A stretch of 64,000 bases of DNA from Bacteroidota bacterium (GTDB lineage: Bacteria > Bacteroidota > Bacteroidia > NS11-12g > UBA9320), in the NCBI GenBank assembly GCA_024679565.1, contig JAIBDD010000008.1, forward strand, positions 1 through 64,000. Reading direction: 5' to 3'. Under the pieces are notes generated by a model that saw only the letters and a list, made by a program, of their open reading frames with translations, made no database searches and was not told the DNA's origin. Shown one piece after another: positions 47,001-56,659 of the stretch; the stretch's first letter is position 1; the number at the start of each line of letters is the position of its first letter. A program made the position numbers and the translations under genes.

Positions 47001-49526
47001 GCCTTGGTTTGTGTCGAAAACGGGTCGTCAATACTTAAAAAATTCTGGATCAATGGAAGCACTGGTGAAACCAAGTTTAGCTTTAGAACTAATGCGAAAA
47101 TGACACCTAACGTGTATGTTCATGTCAGCTACCTACAAACCTATAAACACAAGGATAATGACCTACCTGCACGGTTGTATGGAATCTTACCTATAAAGGT
47201 CGAAAACAAACAAAGTCATTTACTTCCGCGACTGCTTGTAAAAGATGAAATACGACCCGACAAACGCGAACTTGTTCAAGTCAAGGAGAAATATGGACGG
47301 CCCATGACGTATACCCTTGCTGTTGTTGACGAAGGGTTGCTGGATTTGACACATTTTAAAACACCGGACTTGTGGAGTCATTTTTACCAAAAGCAAGGTC
47401 TTGGTGTTCGAACGTGGGATTTATACGATGAGGTGATGGGTGGATATGCCGGAAAATATGGAAACGTACTTAGTGTTGGTGGAGATGAATCTGGTGGAGT
47501 AGATGAATCGGTGCACAAGGCAAATAGATTTAAACCAGCTGTGAAATTTTTGGGACCCTTTAAACTAGAGCCGGGTCAAACTGCCCGTCACTACATTGAA
47601 ATGGGGGCGTACATTGGAGCTGTGCGCATCATGGTGATTGCGCGTAAAGACGATGCGTATGGTAAAACGGAAAAGTCTGTAAAAGTTAAGAAACCAATTA
47701 TGATTCTTCCAACCATGCCGCGGGTGTTGAGTCCAGGTGAAGTTGTACAAATACCAGTTACTGTTTTTTCACTTGAAGAAGGACAAAAATCAGTGAAAGT
47801 TGACATCAAAACCAAAGGCGGATTGAGACTCGTTGGTGCTAGTAGCAAAACAATTGAATTCAGCAAGTCAGGTGATGAAACCATCTATTTTTTAGCAGAG
47901 GTAGCCGAAGAGGTGGGTGTTGTGAAAGTGGTTACGACGGCTTCACACAACAAAGAAAGGGCTTCTAAAACAATTGACATTGCGATTCGAACGCCTAACC
48001 CTAGCGTTACCGATGTAATTGATCTAGTTGTACAATCAGGAGAAACCATTTTGTCCGAGGTGATGCTCTCAGGTTTAGACGGCACTAACACTTGTGCATT
48101 GGAAGTTTCAGCCTTACCTCCTTTGAATCTTCAATCTAGATTAAACCAATTGTTGCAATATCCGCATGGCTGTGTTGAGCAAACTACAAGCTCTGTTTTT
48201 GCGCAACTGTTTTTAAGCGATATACTGACTTTAAATGAAGAACAATTATTCAGATCAAGCGAAAACATACAAGCTGCCATAAGAAGGTTATACTTATTTC
48301 AGAATAGCTCAGGTGGATTAGGCTACTGGCCAGGGGCACAAGAAAGCAGTGAGTGGGGGTCTAACTATGCGGGACACTTCTTACTATTGGCGCAGCAAAA
48401 GGGATATCAAGTAAACAAAGGGTTTATGAAAAACTGGTTGTCGTACCAGAAAAAACGAGCCAAAGACTTTACAAAAGCACGCTACGGGGATGATTTGATT
48501 CAAGCGTACAGGTTATATACACTTGTTTTAGCAGGCGAAACAGATCTGGCCTCAATGAACCGCATGCGAGAAAGCACCAATTTAAGTCCAATAGTCAAGT
48601 GGAGACTTGCTGCAGGGTATGCCAAAGCTGGCATGCCGGAGGTTGCAGAAAACCTAATTCAGGATCTAGAGTTCAAAACGCAAACCTATACGAGTGGTCA
48701 TGGGTATACTTTTGGAAGTGCACTGCGCGACAAGGCTATGATTTTAGAAACCTTGAGCCTTATTGGTGACGAGCTCAGTTATGCAGACCTAATGAAAGAC
48801 GTTGCTGGAAAATTAGCGTCTAACCACTGGTTGAGCACGCAAGAAACGGCCTACAGTTTAATTGCTATCTCAAGCATTTACAAAAAGAGCAAAGGCAATG
48901 GAGAATTACACTTTGAATTAACCCGAGGTGTACACACAAACACAATTAAAACGGGAAAAGCGATTTATCAAAAAGAACTAATTCGTAATGCGCGCAACAA
49001 GAAGTTTCCTATTGCCATTAAAAATCAAGGCAGCGGTTTACTGTTTGTCCGATTGATAAAGACCTATGTGCCACTGCAAACAGATACAGTAAAAAAGCAA
49101 AGCCACTTGGCACTAAATGTTCAATATGTAAACTATGATGGTGTTGCAATCGACCCGAGTAAGCTGGAACAAGGAACTGAGTTTAAAGCCATTGTGAAAG
49201 TAAAAAACGGTGTACAAAAAGGGTATCTAAAAGACCTTGCGTTATCGTTTATGATGCCAACAGGTTGGGAAATTGAAAACACTAGAATCAGTAACTCAGG
49301 AAGCAACAATTACGTCTTTCAAGACTTTAGAGACGATAGAGTGTATACGTATTTAAACATATCAAGCAATGGAACCCGGGTATATGAGTACAAGCTAACG
49401 GCTACCTATGCCGGACGTTTTTACCAGCCTACGGTGTCGATTGAGAGTATGTATGACAATACCATTATGGCAACACAACCGGGTGGTTGGGTTGAAGTTG
49501 TAGAGCAAATGGAGCAACCACAATAA
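44052..49526 (+). CDS. Alpha-2-macroglobulin family lipoprotein
   Basis: Lipobox 'LLTVVACNN'; MG2-like 'MVDGKIYTERGVWRPGDSIYTCFTLQD'; thioester motif GCVEQ (Cys codon 48171-48173); 'LVKDEIRPDKRELVQVKEK'. Start ATG 44052 rather than TTG 44028. Confidence 0.95.
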   Translation: MQKSYHILLVLLLTVVACNNQSTLPVYNPEFVEHISAYTSGVVGRDASVKVVISEPIKQSKMGKIDPNILLDFSPSIKGKAQWVDNRTIEFTPDEKLPRGTVYQGVFYLGKLKTIKRELKKFPFRFETRKQKLNLVLNGIRTYGDNNPRYRHLSGMVQSSDKEQIALIKECLSGDDGSKPLHIKWLSHTENTFHFRIDSLKRGEYQKDVILKLRGKSVEAETDDTRVVHLAGMGIFRLESVRVTNEPDQKIDMYFSESLNSVQSLIGLILLDSQRVKNYELSGNKVTIYPKSRLTDAHTLFCSADIKNYAGYRLKKDASRTINFERTKPKLRMIGKGTIVPDAKGVVFPFETMALKAVDVWIYQIHEKNIPQFLQVNDLDGNNELSRVGSLVYSGKVDLGERKKPLENQWSRYTLNINKYIKKQPGAIYRVLIGYRSSYTFFECKEGQSDYALDEDGLYHEYYNGENNNLVGYSPCDRRFYYSGSLCRNILASDIGLIVKKGADEKTHVFVSSLINAQPLANTKLDFFTYQNIKIKTVYADQLGMAETKLTKEAYMVVASSGAQKGYLKLGNGRNNSTSKFDVGGVNGSAMVDGKIYTERGVWRPGDSIYTCFTLQDKQNNLPVNTPVTFELVNPRGQVVRKKVRTTSVGDVYDFRTSTEAKWFTGNYTARVKVGGSTFYKTLAIETVKPNRLKIAIDVKDSMITVGTKNRISIVGSWLHGAPAPNMKYNVKGRLTPVATKFAKFGTFIFDDRTKPSQAKEMILSEGSLDENGAVHFEPDFALNNDVRGSLQVNLMAKVFEKGGNFSQDYGTFPVKVYKSYVGIESPKVNERDNSLETGKRHTFRLANVTDKGEPISGKKVEVKIYKIDWNWWWDNNGNLSTYMQSNSLFPVLDTVVTTDGKGLSATSFRLPYPNWGRFVMIAKDPISKHKSSHTFYIDWPYWKRGNRNNTTQAKTIVLTSNKGQYGVGEKVNITIPSSDFGRALVCVENGSSILKKFWINGSTGETKFSFRTNAKMTPNVYVHVSYLQTYKHKDNDLPARLYGILPIKVENKQSHLLPRLLVKDEIRPDKRELVQVKEKYGRPMTYTLAVVDEGLLDLTHFKTPDLWSHFYQKQGLGVRTWDLYDEVMGGYAGKYGNVLSVGGDESGGVDESVHKANRFKPAVKFLGPFKLEPGQTARHYIEMGAYIGAVRIMVIARKDDAYGKTEKSVKVKKPIMILPTMPRVLSPGEVVQIPVTVFSLEEGQKSVKVDIKTKGGLRLVGASSKTIEFSKSGDETIYFLAEVAEEVGVVKVVTTASHNKERASKTIDIAIRTPNPSVTDVIDLVVQSGETILSEVMLSGLDGTNTCALEVSALPPLNLQSRLNQLLQYPHGCVEQTTSSVFAQLFLSDILTLNEEQLFRSSENIQAAIRRLYLFQNSSGGLGYWPGAQESSEWGSNYAGHFLLLAQQKGYQVNKGFMKNWLSYQKKRAKDFTKARYGDDLIQAYRLYTLVLAGETDLASMNRMRESTNLSPIVKWRLAAGYAKAGMPEVAENLIQDLEFKTQTYTSGHGYTFGSALRDKAMILETLSLIGDELSYADLMKDVAGKLASNHWLSTQETAYSLIAISSIYKKSKGNGELHFELTRGVHTNTIKTGKAIYQKELIRNARNKKFPIAIKNQGSGLLFVRLIKTYVPLQTDTVKKQSHLALNVQYVNYDGVAIDPSKLEQGTEFKAIVKVKNGVQKGYLKDLALSFMMPTGWEIENTRISNSGSNNYVFQDFRDDRVYTYLNISSNGTRVYEYKLTATYAGRFYQPTVSIESMYDNTIMATQPGGWVEVVEQMEQPQ

Positions 49527-49538
49527 AAGATAAAAGGT

Positions 49539-49568
49539 GGATGACGTATACTTGTATGTATGTCATCC
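49539..49568 (+). repeat. Inverted repeat spanning the start codon of the DNA glycosylase gene
   Basis: GGATGACGTATA (49539-49550) / TGTATGTCATCC (49557-49568): 12 consecutive pairs (2 G-U); ATG 49560-49562 in the right arm. Confidence 0.7.
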
Positions 49569-50186
49569 GAATTGTCTTACCAAGAAATCACAACGAAACT
49601 GTGGTCTTTAGACCCTAAGTTAGCGTTGGTGTGTAAAGCAACATCCGTTGAAATTGAACCTTCGCCGAGTGTCGATATTTACGCCAGTTTGCTGCAGTCT
49701 ATTGTTTCTCAACAGCTTTCGACTAAAGTGGCTGCCATCATTTGGAAACGGTTTTTAGACTTGTTTCCAGCACACTACCCAGACTATAGAGCTGTTTTGG
49801 ACTTGGCAGTTTCTCAGTTAAGAGGAGTCGGATTGTCGGGATCAAAGTCTCAGTATATACAGAATGTTGCCCTATTTGCTTCGCAAAATGACATGTCATT
49901 GGATTATTTAATGTCGAAGTCAGATACCGAAATTGTGGACTACCTTACTGCAATTAAAGGGGTCGGTAAATGGACTGTTCAAATGATTTTAATGTTTCCA
50001 ATGGATAGGCAAGATGTATTTCCAGTGGACGATTTAGGGATTCAAACAAAGATGAAGCATTGGTATGATTTAACATCAGAAAAGAAGCAACTAAAAAAAG
50101 AGATGCTTGCGATCGTAGCGTCGTGGGCTCCTTATAAAACACTGGCATGCAAATACTTATGGGCTTCAGTTATTCCCAAAACATAA
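49560..50186 (+). CDS. DNA-3-methyladenine glycosylase II family (HhH-GPD)
   Basis: 'LLQSIVSQQLSTKVAAIIWKRF', 'LRGVGLSGSKSQYIQNVA', 'IKGVGKWTVQMILMFPMDRQDVFPVDDLGIQ'. Confidence 0.94.
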   Translation: MSSELSYQEITTKLWSLDPKLALVCKATSVEIEPSPSVDIYASLLQSIVSQQLSTKVAAIIWKRFLDLFPAHYPDYRAVLDLAVSQLRGVGLSGSKSQYIQNVALFASQNDMSLDYLMSKSDTEIVDYLTAIKGVGKWTVQMILMFPMDRQDVFPVDDLGIQTKMKHWYDLTSEKKQLKKEMLAIVASWAPYKTLACKYLWASVIPKT

Positions 50187-50222
50187 TTGTTGTATCTTTC
50201 CAACGCAACCAATAACAGGAAA

Positions 50223-51668
50223 ATGAAAGCTTTTTTAACATTAGTCGCACTGATTCTTGGACTCCACTTTGCAACCGCACAAGATTATATAAGTGCCAAG
50301 TATTTAATTAAATCAGATCTAAACATTTCTTATGGAAGCGCAACGGATGTTGCGGGAAATGTTAGGGATCTAAAGATGGACATTTCTTATCCTACCAATG
50401 CACCTGATAAAAATTGTGGTAAGCCAATAATGATAGTCGTTCATGGAGGGGCATTTATGAGTGGAGACAAAGGAGAAGCATCGTTGGTTACACTTAGAGA
50501 AGAGTTTGCAAAACGGGGATATATCACCGCATCTGTAAATTACAGATTAGGTGTTTTACATACAGATAAGCTGGTAAATTGTAATGTGTCGTCGCTTGGT
50601 GCAAGTTGGAATTGCTTGAATGTACAAGACTCAAGTGAGTGGTATCGAGCATACTACCGGGGCATACAAGATGTACATGGTGCGATAAGATACTTGGTGA
50701 ACAATAGAACCACGTATAAACCAGATGCTAACAATGTATTTGTGGTTGGGCAAAGCGCTGGGGGGTTTATCGCTTTAGGTGTTGGCTTTACCGATGACTC
50801 CACCGAGGTGATGTCAGGTTTGTCAGGGTCAATGACAGATGCTAAACCACCTCATCGAATTTATGAAACGGATTGTATTGTCAGTAGAGGATTAGACACT
50901 TCTATTGAATTGATGGGTCTTGAAAGAGCGAAATTAGGATCGTACCGAGGCGTATTAAATCAGCCTCAATTGAATAATTATACCATACGCGGGGTAGGTA
51001 ATTTTTATGGAGGTGTGTTTAATGATATCATGGAAAGTCATTCAACCGTGACGCCAGTTTTATATACCTATCATCAGCCCAATGATTTGATTGTTCCTAT
51101 AGGATATTCGCGTGTGTATGCAGGTTTTAATGCATGCGCTATGCAATTTCCGTTTAATTGCCAGGGGATTATTAACAGGCCGCTGATGTTTGGCTCGCAA
51201 GGTATTGTAGATTTGATAAACCAAGCGAAATCTAACGGAAAAGACGTACCAGAATTCCAGTTCGACAAAACGAATAACAATGCGAATTGCGCTATGCAAA
51301 TTGCCAACCCATCAACAGCTGGTCATGCGTTTGATAATTACACTTTGAGAAGAACGAACATGGCCAAATACTTTGCAACGGCCATAGACACATGTCAATT
51401 GAATGGAATACATAAAGGAAGGGTATTGAGGATTGCCATTTCGCCCAACCCAATCCATGTGGGTGAAGGGTTGCATGTTCAAGGAACGTTCACAACAGGG
51501 TCATCCATTGAGGTTTTTGATATCGACGGAACTGTGGTAACGCAAATGACGCTTGAAAATGGAAGAAGCCACACATCAATACAAGTGGGCAATACACCTG
51601 GAGTTTACTTTGTACGAATTACGGATGGCAATCAAATGGTAACCAAACGTGTTGTAGTGTTGCAGTAG
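50223..51668 (+). CDS. Secreted alpha/beta hydrolase (carboxylesterase-like) with T9SS sorting domain
   Basis: 'KPIMIVVHGGAFMSGDKGE', 'NVFVVGQSAGGFIALGVGF'; C-terminal 'AISPNPIHVGEGLHVQG...NTPGVYFVRITDGNQMVTKRVVVLQ'. ATG 50223 gives the signal peptide. Confidence 0.9.
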   Translation: MKAFLTLVALILGLHFATAQDYISAKYLIKSDLNISYGSATDVAGNVRDLKMDISYPTNAPDKNCGKPIMIVVHGGAFMSGDKGEASLVTLREEFAKRGYITASVNYRLGVLHTDKLVNCNVSSLGASWNCLNVQDSSEWYRAYYRGIQDVHGAIRYLVNNRTTYKPDANNVFVVGQSAGGFIALGVGFTDDSTEVMSGLSGSMTDAKPPHRIYETDCIVSRGLDTSIELMGLERAKLGSYRGVLNQPQLNNYTIRGVGNFYGGVFNDIMESHSTVTPVLYTYHQPNDLIVPIGYSRVYAGFNACAMQFPFNCQGIINRPLMFGSQGIVDLINQAKSNGKDVPEFQFDKTNNNANCAMQIANPSTAGHAFDNYTLRRTNMAKYFATAIDTCQLNGIHKGRVLRIAISPNPIHVGEGLHVQGTFTTGSSIEVFDIDGTVVTQMTLENGRSHTSIQVGNTPGVYFVRITDGNQMVTKRVVVLQ

Positions 51669-51690
51669 ATTTACTGCACATTAGGTTTAG

Positions 51691-52821
51691 ATGGCCGGAA
51701 TTTACATACACATACCGTTTTGTAGGAAAGCATGTCATTATTGCGATTTTCACTTTTCAACTTCATTGGCAAACCGGAGTGCCATGGTGAAAGCCATTTG
51801 CAAAGAACTCATAGAAAGGAAGTCTGAATTAACAAATCAGGTAATTGATACGGTGTATTTTGGTGGAGGGACGCCAAGTGTGTTATTGAAAACTGAGTTG
51901 CAGGATATTCTGGATACAATTAAGGAAAATTATACCCTTGCTATAGAAATCGAATGCACTTTAGAGGCCAATCCCGACGACTGTTCGAGACAGAATTTAA
52001 GCGACTGGCTCGAAAGTGGCGTAAACCGGTTAAGTATTGGTGTTCAGTCTTTTGACCAAAGGGATTTAGATTGGATGAATAGATCACACGATCACCATCA
52101 AGCAACGGCCTCTATTTTGGAAGCCGAAAAGGCAGGTTTCAGATCCATCAATTTAGATTTAATTTATGGCGTACCCACAATGCCCTCTGAAGTATGGGAG
52201 CTCAATGTGCAACAGGCACTGAGCCTACCAATAAACCACATATCGGCATATAGTTTAACTGTAGAGAAAGGCACTGCGCTTCACCACTTTGTTAAAACCA
52301 AGAAATACCCACGGTTGGATGAGGAAAAATCTGCCAGCGAGTTTGAATACTTCCTGAAAGAGGTTGAAAACAAAGGATGGGAGCAATATGAAATATCTAA
52401 TTATTGCAAACCTGGGGATTATGCAAAGCACAACACAAACTACTGGAAACAGAAGCCATACATTGGCGTGGGACCTTCAGCACACTCCTATCAGCGCGGT
52501 TATCGCAGGTGGAACGTGGCTAATAACGCCAAATACCTAAAAGCCACAGAGATTGGGGAAGTTTTATATAATGATGAGCAATTATCCAATGCAGACCAAA
52601 TTAACGAATTGATTATGTTGGGGTTACGTACAAAATGGGGGTTGGATACAAATGTTCTACGTGAGGAGTTGAAATATGATATTGACCAACATGTAGGGAC
52701 AGAAATTGAAGATTTAGAGCAAAATGGCAAACTGACAAATATTGGCGGAATCATAACCCTCACAGAGAAAGGAAAGTTAATAGCCGACTACATTGCCGCA
52801 ACATTGTTTACAACAGAATAA
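51691..52821 (+). CDS. hemW: Radical SAM HemW (coproporphyrinogen III oxidase-like, probable heme chaperone)
   Basis: 'AGIYIHIPFCRKACHYCDFHF' (CX3CX2C then D-F), 'VDTVYFGGGTPSVL', 'NRLSIGVQSFDQRDLDWMNRSHD'. Confidence 0.92.
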   Translation: MAGIYIHIPFCRKACHYCDFHFSTSLANRSAMVKAICKELIERKSELTNQVIDTVYFGGGTPSVLLKTELQDILDTIKENYTLAIEIECTLEANPDDCSRQNLSDWLESGVNRLSIGVQSFDQRDLDWMNRSHDHHQATASILEAEKAGFRSINLDLIYGVPTMPSEVWELNVQQALSLPINHISAYSLTVEKGTALHHFVKTKKYPRLDEEKSASEFEYFLKEVENKGWEQYEISNYCKPGDYAKHNTNYWKQKPYIGVGPSAHSYQRGYRRWNVANNAKYLKATEIGEVLYNDEQLSNADQINELIMLGLRTKWGLDTNVLREELKYDIDQHVGTEIEDLEQNGKLTNIGGIITLTEKGKLIADYIAATLFTTE

Positions 52822-52830
52822 CAAATATCG

Positions 52831-52862
52831 TTTAGATTATTGATGCGCTTATTTTACCTTTG
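52831..52862 (+). promoter_or_regulatory. Candidate cold-shock gene promoter TTTA-N20-TACCTTTG
   Basis: TTTA 52831-52834 and TACCTTTG 52855-52862 with 20-nt spacing. Confidence 0.5.
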
Positions 52863-52954
52863 AAGATAATTCTACGTCTTTGGTCGGACAAATTAGCATA
52901 TCAACTATGTTATTGTTATATGAATAAGAGTAGATAAAGACAGTTAAAATATAT

Positions 52955-53401
52955 ATGGGGAGATCTCAAGAAACATTCGGTAAAAAAGAAGTTAGAAACA
53001 AAAAGGCCAAAAAGAAGCGTGAAAAGGAAGCCAAGCGCATGGAAAAGCGTGGTCAAGATAAAAAGAGTCTTGACGACATGATTATGTACGTTGATGCCAA
53101 CGGTAACTTTACTGATACTCCTCCAGATCCAAGTTTAAAAGAAGAAATCGAAATTGAAAGCATTGAAATTAGTGTTTCCAAAAAAGAAGATATCGAGGAA
53201 GAAATCGAAAGAAGTGGTACAGTCACTTTTTTCAACGACGATAAAGGTTTCGGTTTTATTAAAGACACAATTACTGGCGAAAGTGTTTTCGTACACATTA
53301 ACAATACCTTAGAGCCTATCAAGGAAAACAACCTGGTTAAGTTTGAGGTTGAAATGGGAAACCAAGGTCCTGTTGCTGTTAAAGTAGAGGTAAAGCGCTA
53401 A
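52955..53401 (+). CDS. Cold-shock domain protein with Lys/Arg/Glu-rich N-terminal extension
   Basis: '[30 protein letters not shown]' CSD; N-terminal '[28 protein letters not shown]'. Confidence 0.93.
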   Translation: MGRSQETFGKKEVRNKKAKKKREKEAKRMEKRGQDKKSLDDMIMYVDANGNFTDTPPDPSLKEEIEIESIEISVSKKEDIEEEIERSGTVTFFNDDKGFGFIKDTITGESVFVHINNTLEPIKENNLVKFEVEMGNQGPVAVKVEVKR

Positions 53402-54663
53402 GTGTTCTTTCGCCTCGGTTTATTACCATAATATTTCTTATGTTTATTACGATTGGCTTGGTTGCCATGTCGTGACTTGCCTTGTGGTTTAGGTTTATTG
53501 TTGTTTTGATTCTGTTTAGGAACAACAACGTCAGTCGGTTCGTAACCTTCTTTTTCTTCCGTTTTTGGTGAAAACCCAATGAGTTTTACAATGTCTTTCA
53601 AAAGAGGAACTTCTTCAATTGAAACCAATGAAACGGCTTCTCCGTTTGCACCAGCTCTTCCAGTTCTACCGATTCGGTGAACATAGTCTTCAGGAACATT
53701 AGGAATTTCGAAATTTACAACGTGTGGCAATAAAGGAATGTCTAATCCACGAGCCGCGATGTCTGTGGCGACTAATACTCGGACTTTTCCTTTTTTGAAG
53801 TCAGACAAGGCTTTGGTTCTTGCGTTTTGACTCTTGTTTCCATGAATAGGGACGGCTGTAATGCCATTTTTACCCATCTTATCAGCCAACTTGTTAGCTC
53901 CGTATTTCGTACGGGTAAAAACCAACACTTGCTGCCAGTTTCCTTCTTTAATCAGCTGAATAATGAGTTGAGGTTTTTTCTTTTTGTCAACTCGATAAAC
54001 CTTTTGCTGTATTTTTTCAACCGTTGTGTTTTCAGGAGTTGCTTCAACCAATACCGGATTGTGCAAAAAGCTACCTGCTAAGGCTTTTATTTCCTTTGAA
54101 AATGTGGCTGAAAACAAAAGATTTTGTCTGCGCTTTGGAAGCAATTGTAGGATTCTTTTGATGTCTCTGAGAAATCCCATATCTAACATACGGTCTGCCT
54201 CATCTAGCACCAAATGATCAACTTCATGCAGCGATAGTTTTCGCTGGTTTTCTAAATCAAGCAATCTTCCAGGTGTTGCCACCAAAATGTCAACGCCTTT
54301 ACGTAAAGCCGTAATTTGAGGGTTTGCACTTACGCCACCAAATATGACCGTAGAACGGACATCCAAGAACTTGCCGTATTGATCTAAATTGGCTAGTATT
54401 TGCGCAGCTAGTTCTCTTGTTGGTGTTAAGATTAAAACCTTGATTGGACGTCTTTTTTGGACTGGTTTTTCCGATAGCAACTGCAATAGCGGCAGCGTAA
54501 ATCCAGCAGTTTTACCTGTCCCAGTTTGGGCAGAAGCAAGTACATCTTTTCCAGCAAAAACCTCTGGAATAGACTTCTCTTGAATAGGTGTTGGATTTTT
54601 ATACCCTTGAAGTGCAATGGCCTTCAGCAAAGGCTCTGATAAGCCTAGATTTTTAAATGACAT
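53398..54663 (-). CDS. DEAD-box RNA helicase
   Basis: '[32 protein letters not shown]', '[13 protein letters not shown]', '[10 protein letters not shown]', '[10 protein letters not shown]'. Confidence 0.96.
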   Translation of the reverse strand: MSFKNLGLSEPLLKAIALQGYKNPTPIQEKSIPEVFAGKDVLASAQTGTGKTAGFTLPLLQLLSEKPVQKRRPIKVLILTPTRELAAQILANLDQYGKFLDVRSTVIFGGVSANPQITALRKGVDILVATPGRLLDLENQRKLSLHEVDHLVLDEADRMLDMGFLRDIKRILQLLPKRRQNLLFSATFSKEIKALAGSFLHNPVLVEATPENTTVEKIQQKVYRVDKKKKPQLIIQLIKEGNWQQVLVFTRTKYGANKLADKMGKNGITAVPIHGNKSQNARTKALSDFKKGKVRVLVATDIAARGLDIPLLPHVVNFEIPNVPEDYVHRIGRTGRAGANGEAVSLVSIEEVPLLKDIVKLIGFSPKTEEKEGYEPTDVVVPKQNQNNNKPKPQGKSRHGNQANRNKHKKYYGNKPRRKNT

Positions 54664-54777
54664 GTAATAATTGTATTAGAGATGACAATCGAACAAAGTG
54701 CCATTTCGGAAAACTTTAACGAAGATAGAGAGTTTATAATTGTGAGCAATGTTAAATTGTAAGCGAAGAGACCTAAT

Positions 54778-55680
54778 ATGAAAACTGTTTTAGTAACTGG
54801 AGCCTCAGGATTGATTGGTCGACACCTATGTCGATTGCTTGAAACAAAGGGCTATGCTATTCATGTACTAGGCAGATCAAAGAAAAATGACCTGCCTTAC
54901 AAACAATTTGTCTGGGACGTAAACAAAGGAGTTGTGGATTCAGATGCCTTTGAAGGGATTAACGCCATAATTCACTTGGCAGGGGCCAACATTAGTGAAG
55001 GTCGTTGGACAAAACACCGACAACAAGAAATTAGAGACAGTCGCGTTAAATCAACCAAGCTATTGCTTAAAGCTGTGCAGGCGGCAGGCATACATTTAGA
55101 CGTGTTTGTTAGTTCGTCGGCCATTGGATATTATGGTGCAACAACAAGTGACACTATTTTCGCTGAGGCAGATAGTTCGGCCGAAGATTTTATTGGTAAT
55201 GTCTGTTTAGAGTGGGAATTATCGGCTGACGCCTTTGAGCAAAACGATGTGAGAACGGTTAAGCTTAGAACAGGAGTCGTAATGACTCCGACAGAAGGAC
55301 CATTGGCTAAGATGGCTAGACCAATACAATCAGGGTTTGGGAGTGCTTTAGGTTCGGGAAAACAATTCATGCCATGGATACATATTGATGATTTATGTGA
55401 AATATATCTCCAGAGTATTGAAGATGTTGCCATGAGTGGACCTTACAACGCAGTGGCTCCAACACATGCTACAAACGCTCAAGTAACATCAACAATTGGT
55501 CGTGTTTTGAATCGCAAGACGTGGCTACCTAACGTGCCAGCGTTTGTGTTAAAACTAATTTTTGGGGAAATGGCAGTGATATTTTTAGAGGGCAGCCGGG
55601 TATCATCTCACCGGATAGAACAAACAGGGTTTCAATTTCGATATCCAGAATTAGAAAAGGCCTTAACGAACTTGATGTAA
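54778..55680 (+). CDS. TIGR01777-type NAD-dependent epimerase-like oxidoreductase
   Basis: 'VLVTGASGLIGRHLCRLLETKGY', 'IIHLAGANISEGRWTKHRQQEIRDSRVKST', 'PWIHIDDLCEIY'. Confidence 0.93.
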   Translation: MKTVLVTGASGLIGRHLCRLLETKGYAIHVLGRSKKNDLPYKQFVWDVNKGVVDSDAFEGINAIIHLAGANISEGRWTKHRQQEIRDSRVKSTKLLLKAVQAAGIHLDVFVSSSAIGYYGATTSDTIFAEADSSAEDFIGNVCLEWELSADAFEQNDVRTVKLRTGVVMTPTEGPLAKMARPIQSGFGSALGSGKQFMPWIHIDDLCEIYLQSIEDVAMSGPYNAVAPTHATNAQVTSTIGRVLNRKTWLPNVPAFVLKLIFGEMAVIFLEGSRVSSHRIEQTGFQFRYPELEKALTNLM

Positions 55681-55684
55681 GGTT

Positions 55685-56659
55685 CTAGGTAAACTCACGT
55701 GGGTGAGCATAGGTATATAAATCTTCTTTCGGGAGACTTTTAAAATAGTTGTAGGTGATTTTTAATCCTTCTTGACGGCTGTATTTTGGCTCCCATCCTA
55801 AAATTTCTTTTGCTCGGGTAATGTCTGGTTTTCTTTGTTTAGGGTCGTCTTTCGGCAAATCTTTCAAAACAATTTTTTGATCAGTGCCAGTCAAAGCAAT
55901 AATTTCCTTTGCGAAGTCCAAGATGCTAATTTCATCCGGGTTGCCAATATTTACCGGTGAAGCATAGTCGCTATGCAATAGTCTGTAAATACCTTCAACC
56001 AAATCATCTACATAACAGAAGCTTCTTGTTTGACTTCCATCCCCAAAAACAGTTATATCCTCTCCACGTAGCGCTTGCCCTATAAAAGCGGGTAAAGCAC
56101 GACCATCATTCAGTCGCATTCGTGGTCCGTAGGTATTAAATATTCTTACGATTCGGGTTTCAACTCCGTGAAATGTATGATATGCCATGGTCATGGCTTC
56201 TTGAAACCTTTTGGCTTCGTCGTATACACCTCTTGGGCCAACAGGATTAACATTCCCCCAATAATCTTCGTTTTGTGGATGCACCATTGGGTCTCCATAC
56301 ACTTCTGAGGTACTGGCAATAAGCATACGAGCACCTTTGGCTAAAGATAAACCAAGACAATTGTGTGTACCTAATGAACCCACTTTTAGGGTTGGGATAG
56401 GTATTTTTAAATAGTCTATTGGACTTGCAGGTGATGCGAAATGCAGCACATAATCCAACTCACTAGGAATATGAATATATTTAGAAACATCATGGTGGTA
56501 GAACTCAAACTGTTCTAAAGGCATGAGGTGTTCAATATTTTTTAGGTCACCTGTTATCAGGTTATCCATGGCAATAACATGAAAACCTTCTTTGATAAAT
56601 CGGTCACATAAATGTGAACCTAAAAATCCTGCACCACCTGTTATTAATACCTTCTTCAT
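55685..56659 (-). CDS. UDP-glucuronate decarboxylase family SDR
   Basis: '[43 protein letters not shown]', '[15 protein letters not shown]' (YxxxK), '[48 protein letters not shown]'. Confidence 0.93.
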   Translation of the reverse strand: MKKVLITGGAGFLGSHLCDRFIKEGFHVIAMDNLITGDLKNIEHLMPLEQFEFYHHDVSKYIHIPSELDYVLHFASPASPIDYLKIPIPTLKVGSLGTHNCLGLSLAKGARMLIASTSEVYGDPMVHPQNEDYWGNVNPVGPRGVYDEAKRFQEAMTMAYHTFHGVETRIVRIFNTYGPRMRLNDGRALPAFIGQALRGEDITVFGDGSQTRSFCYVDDLVEGIYRLLHSDYASPVNIGNPDEISILDFAKEIIALTGTDQKIVLKDLPKDDPKQRKPDITRAKEILGWEPKYSRQEGLKITYNYFKSLPKEDLYTYAHPREFT

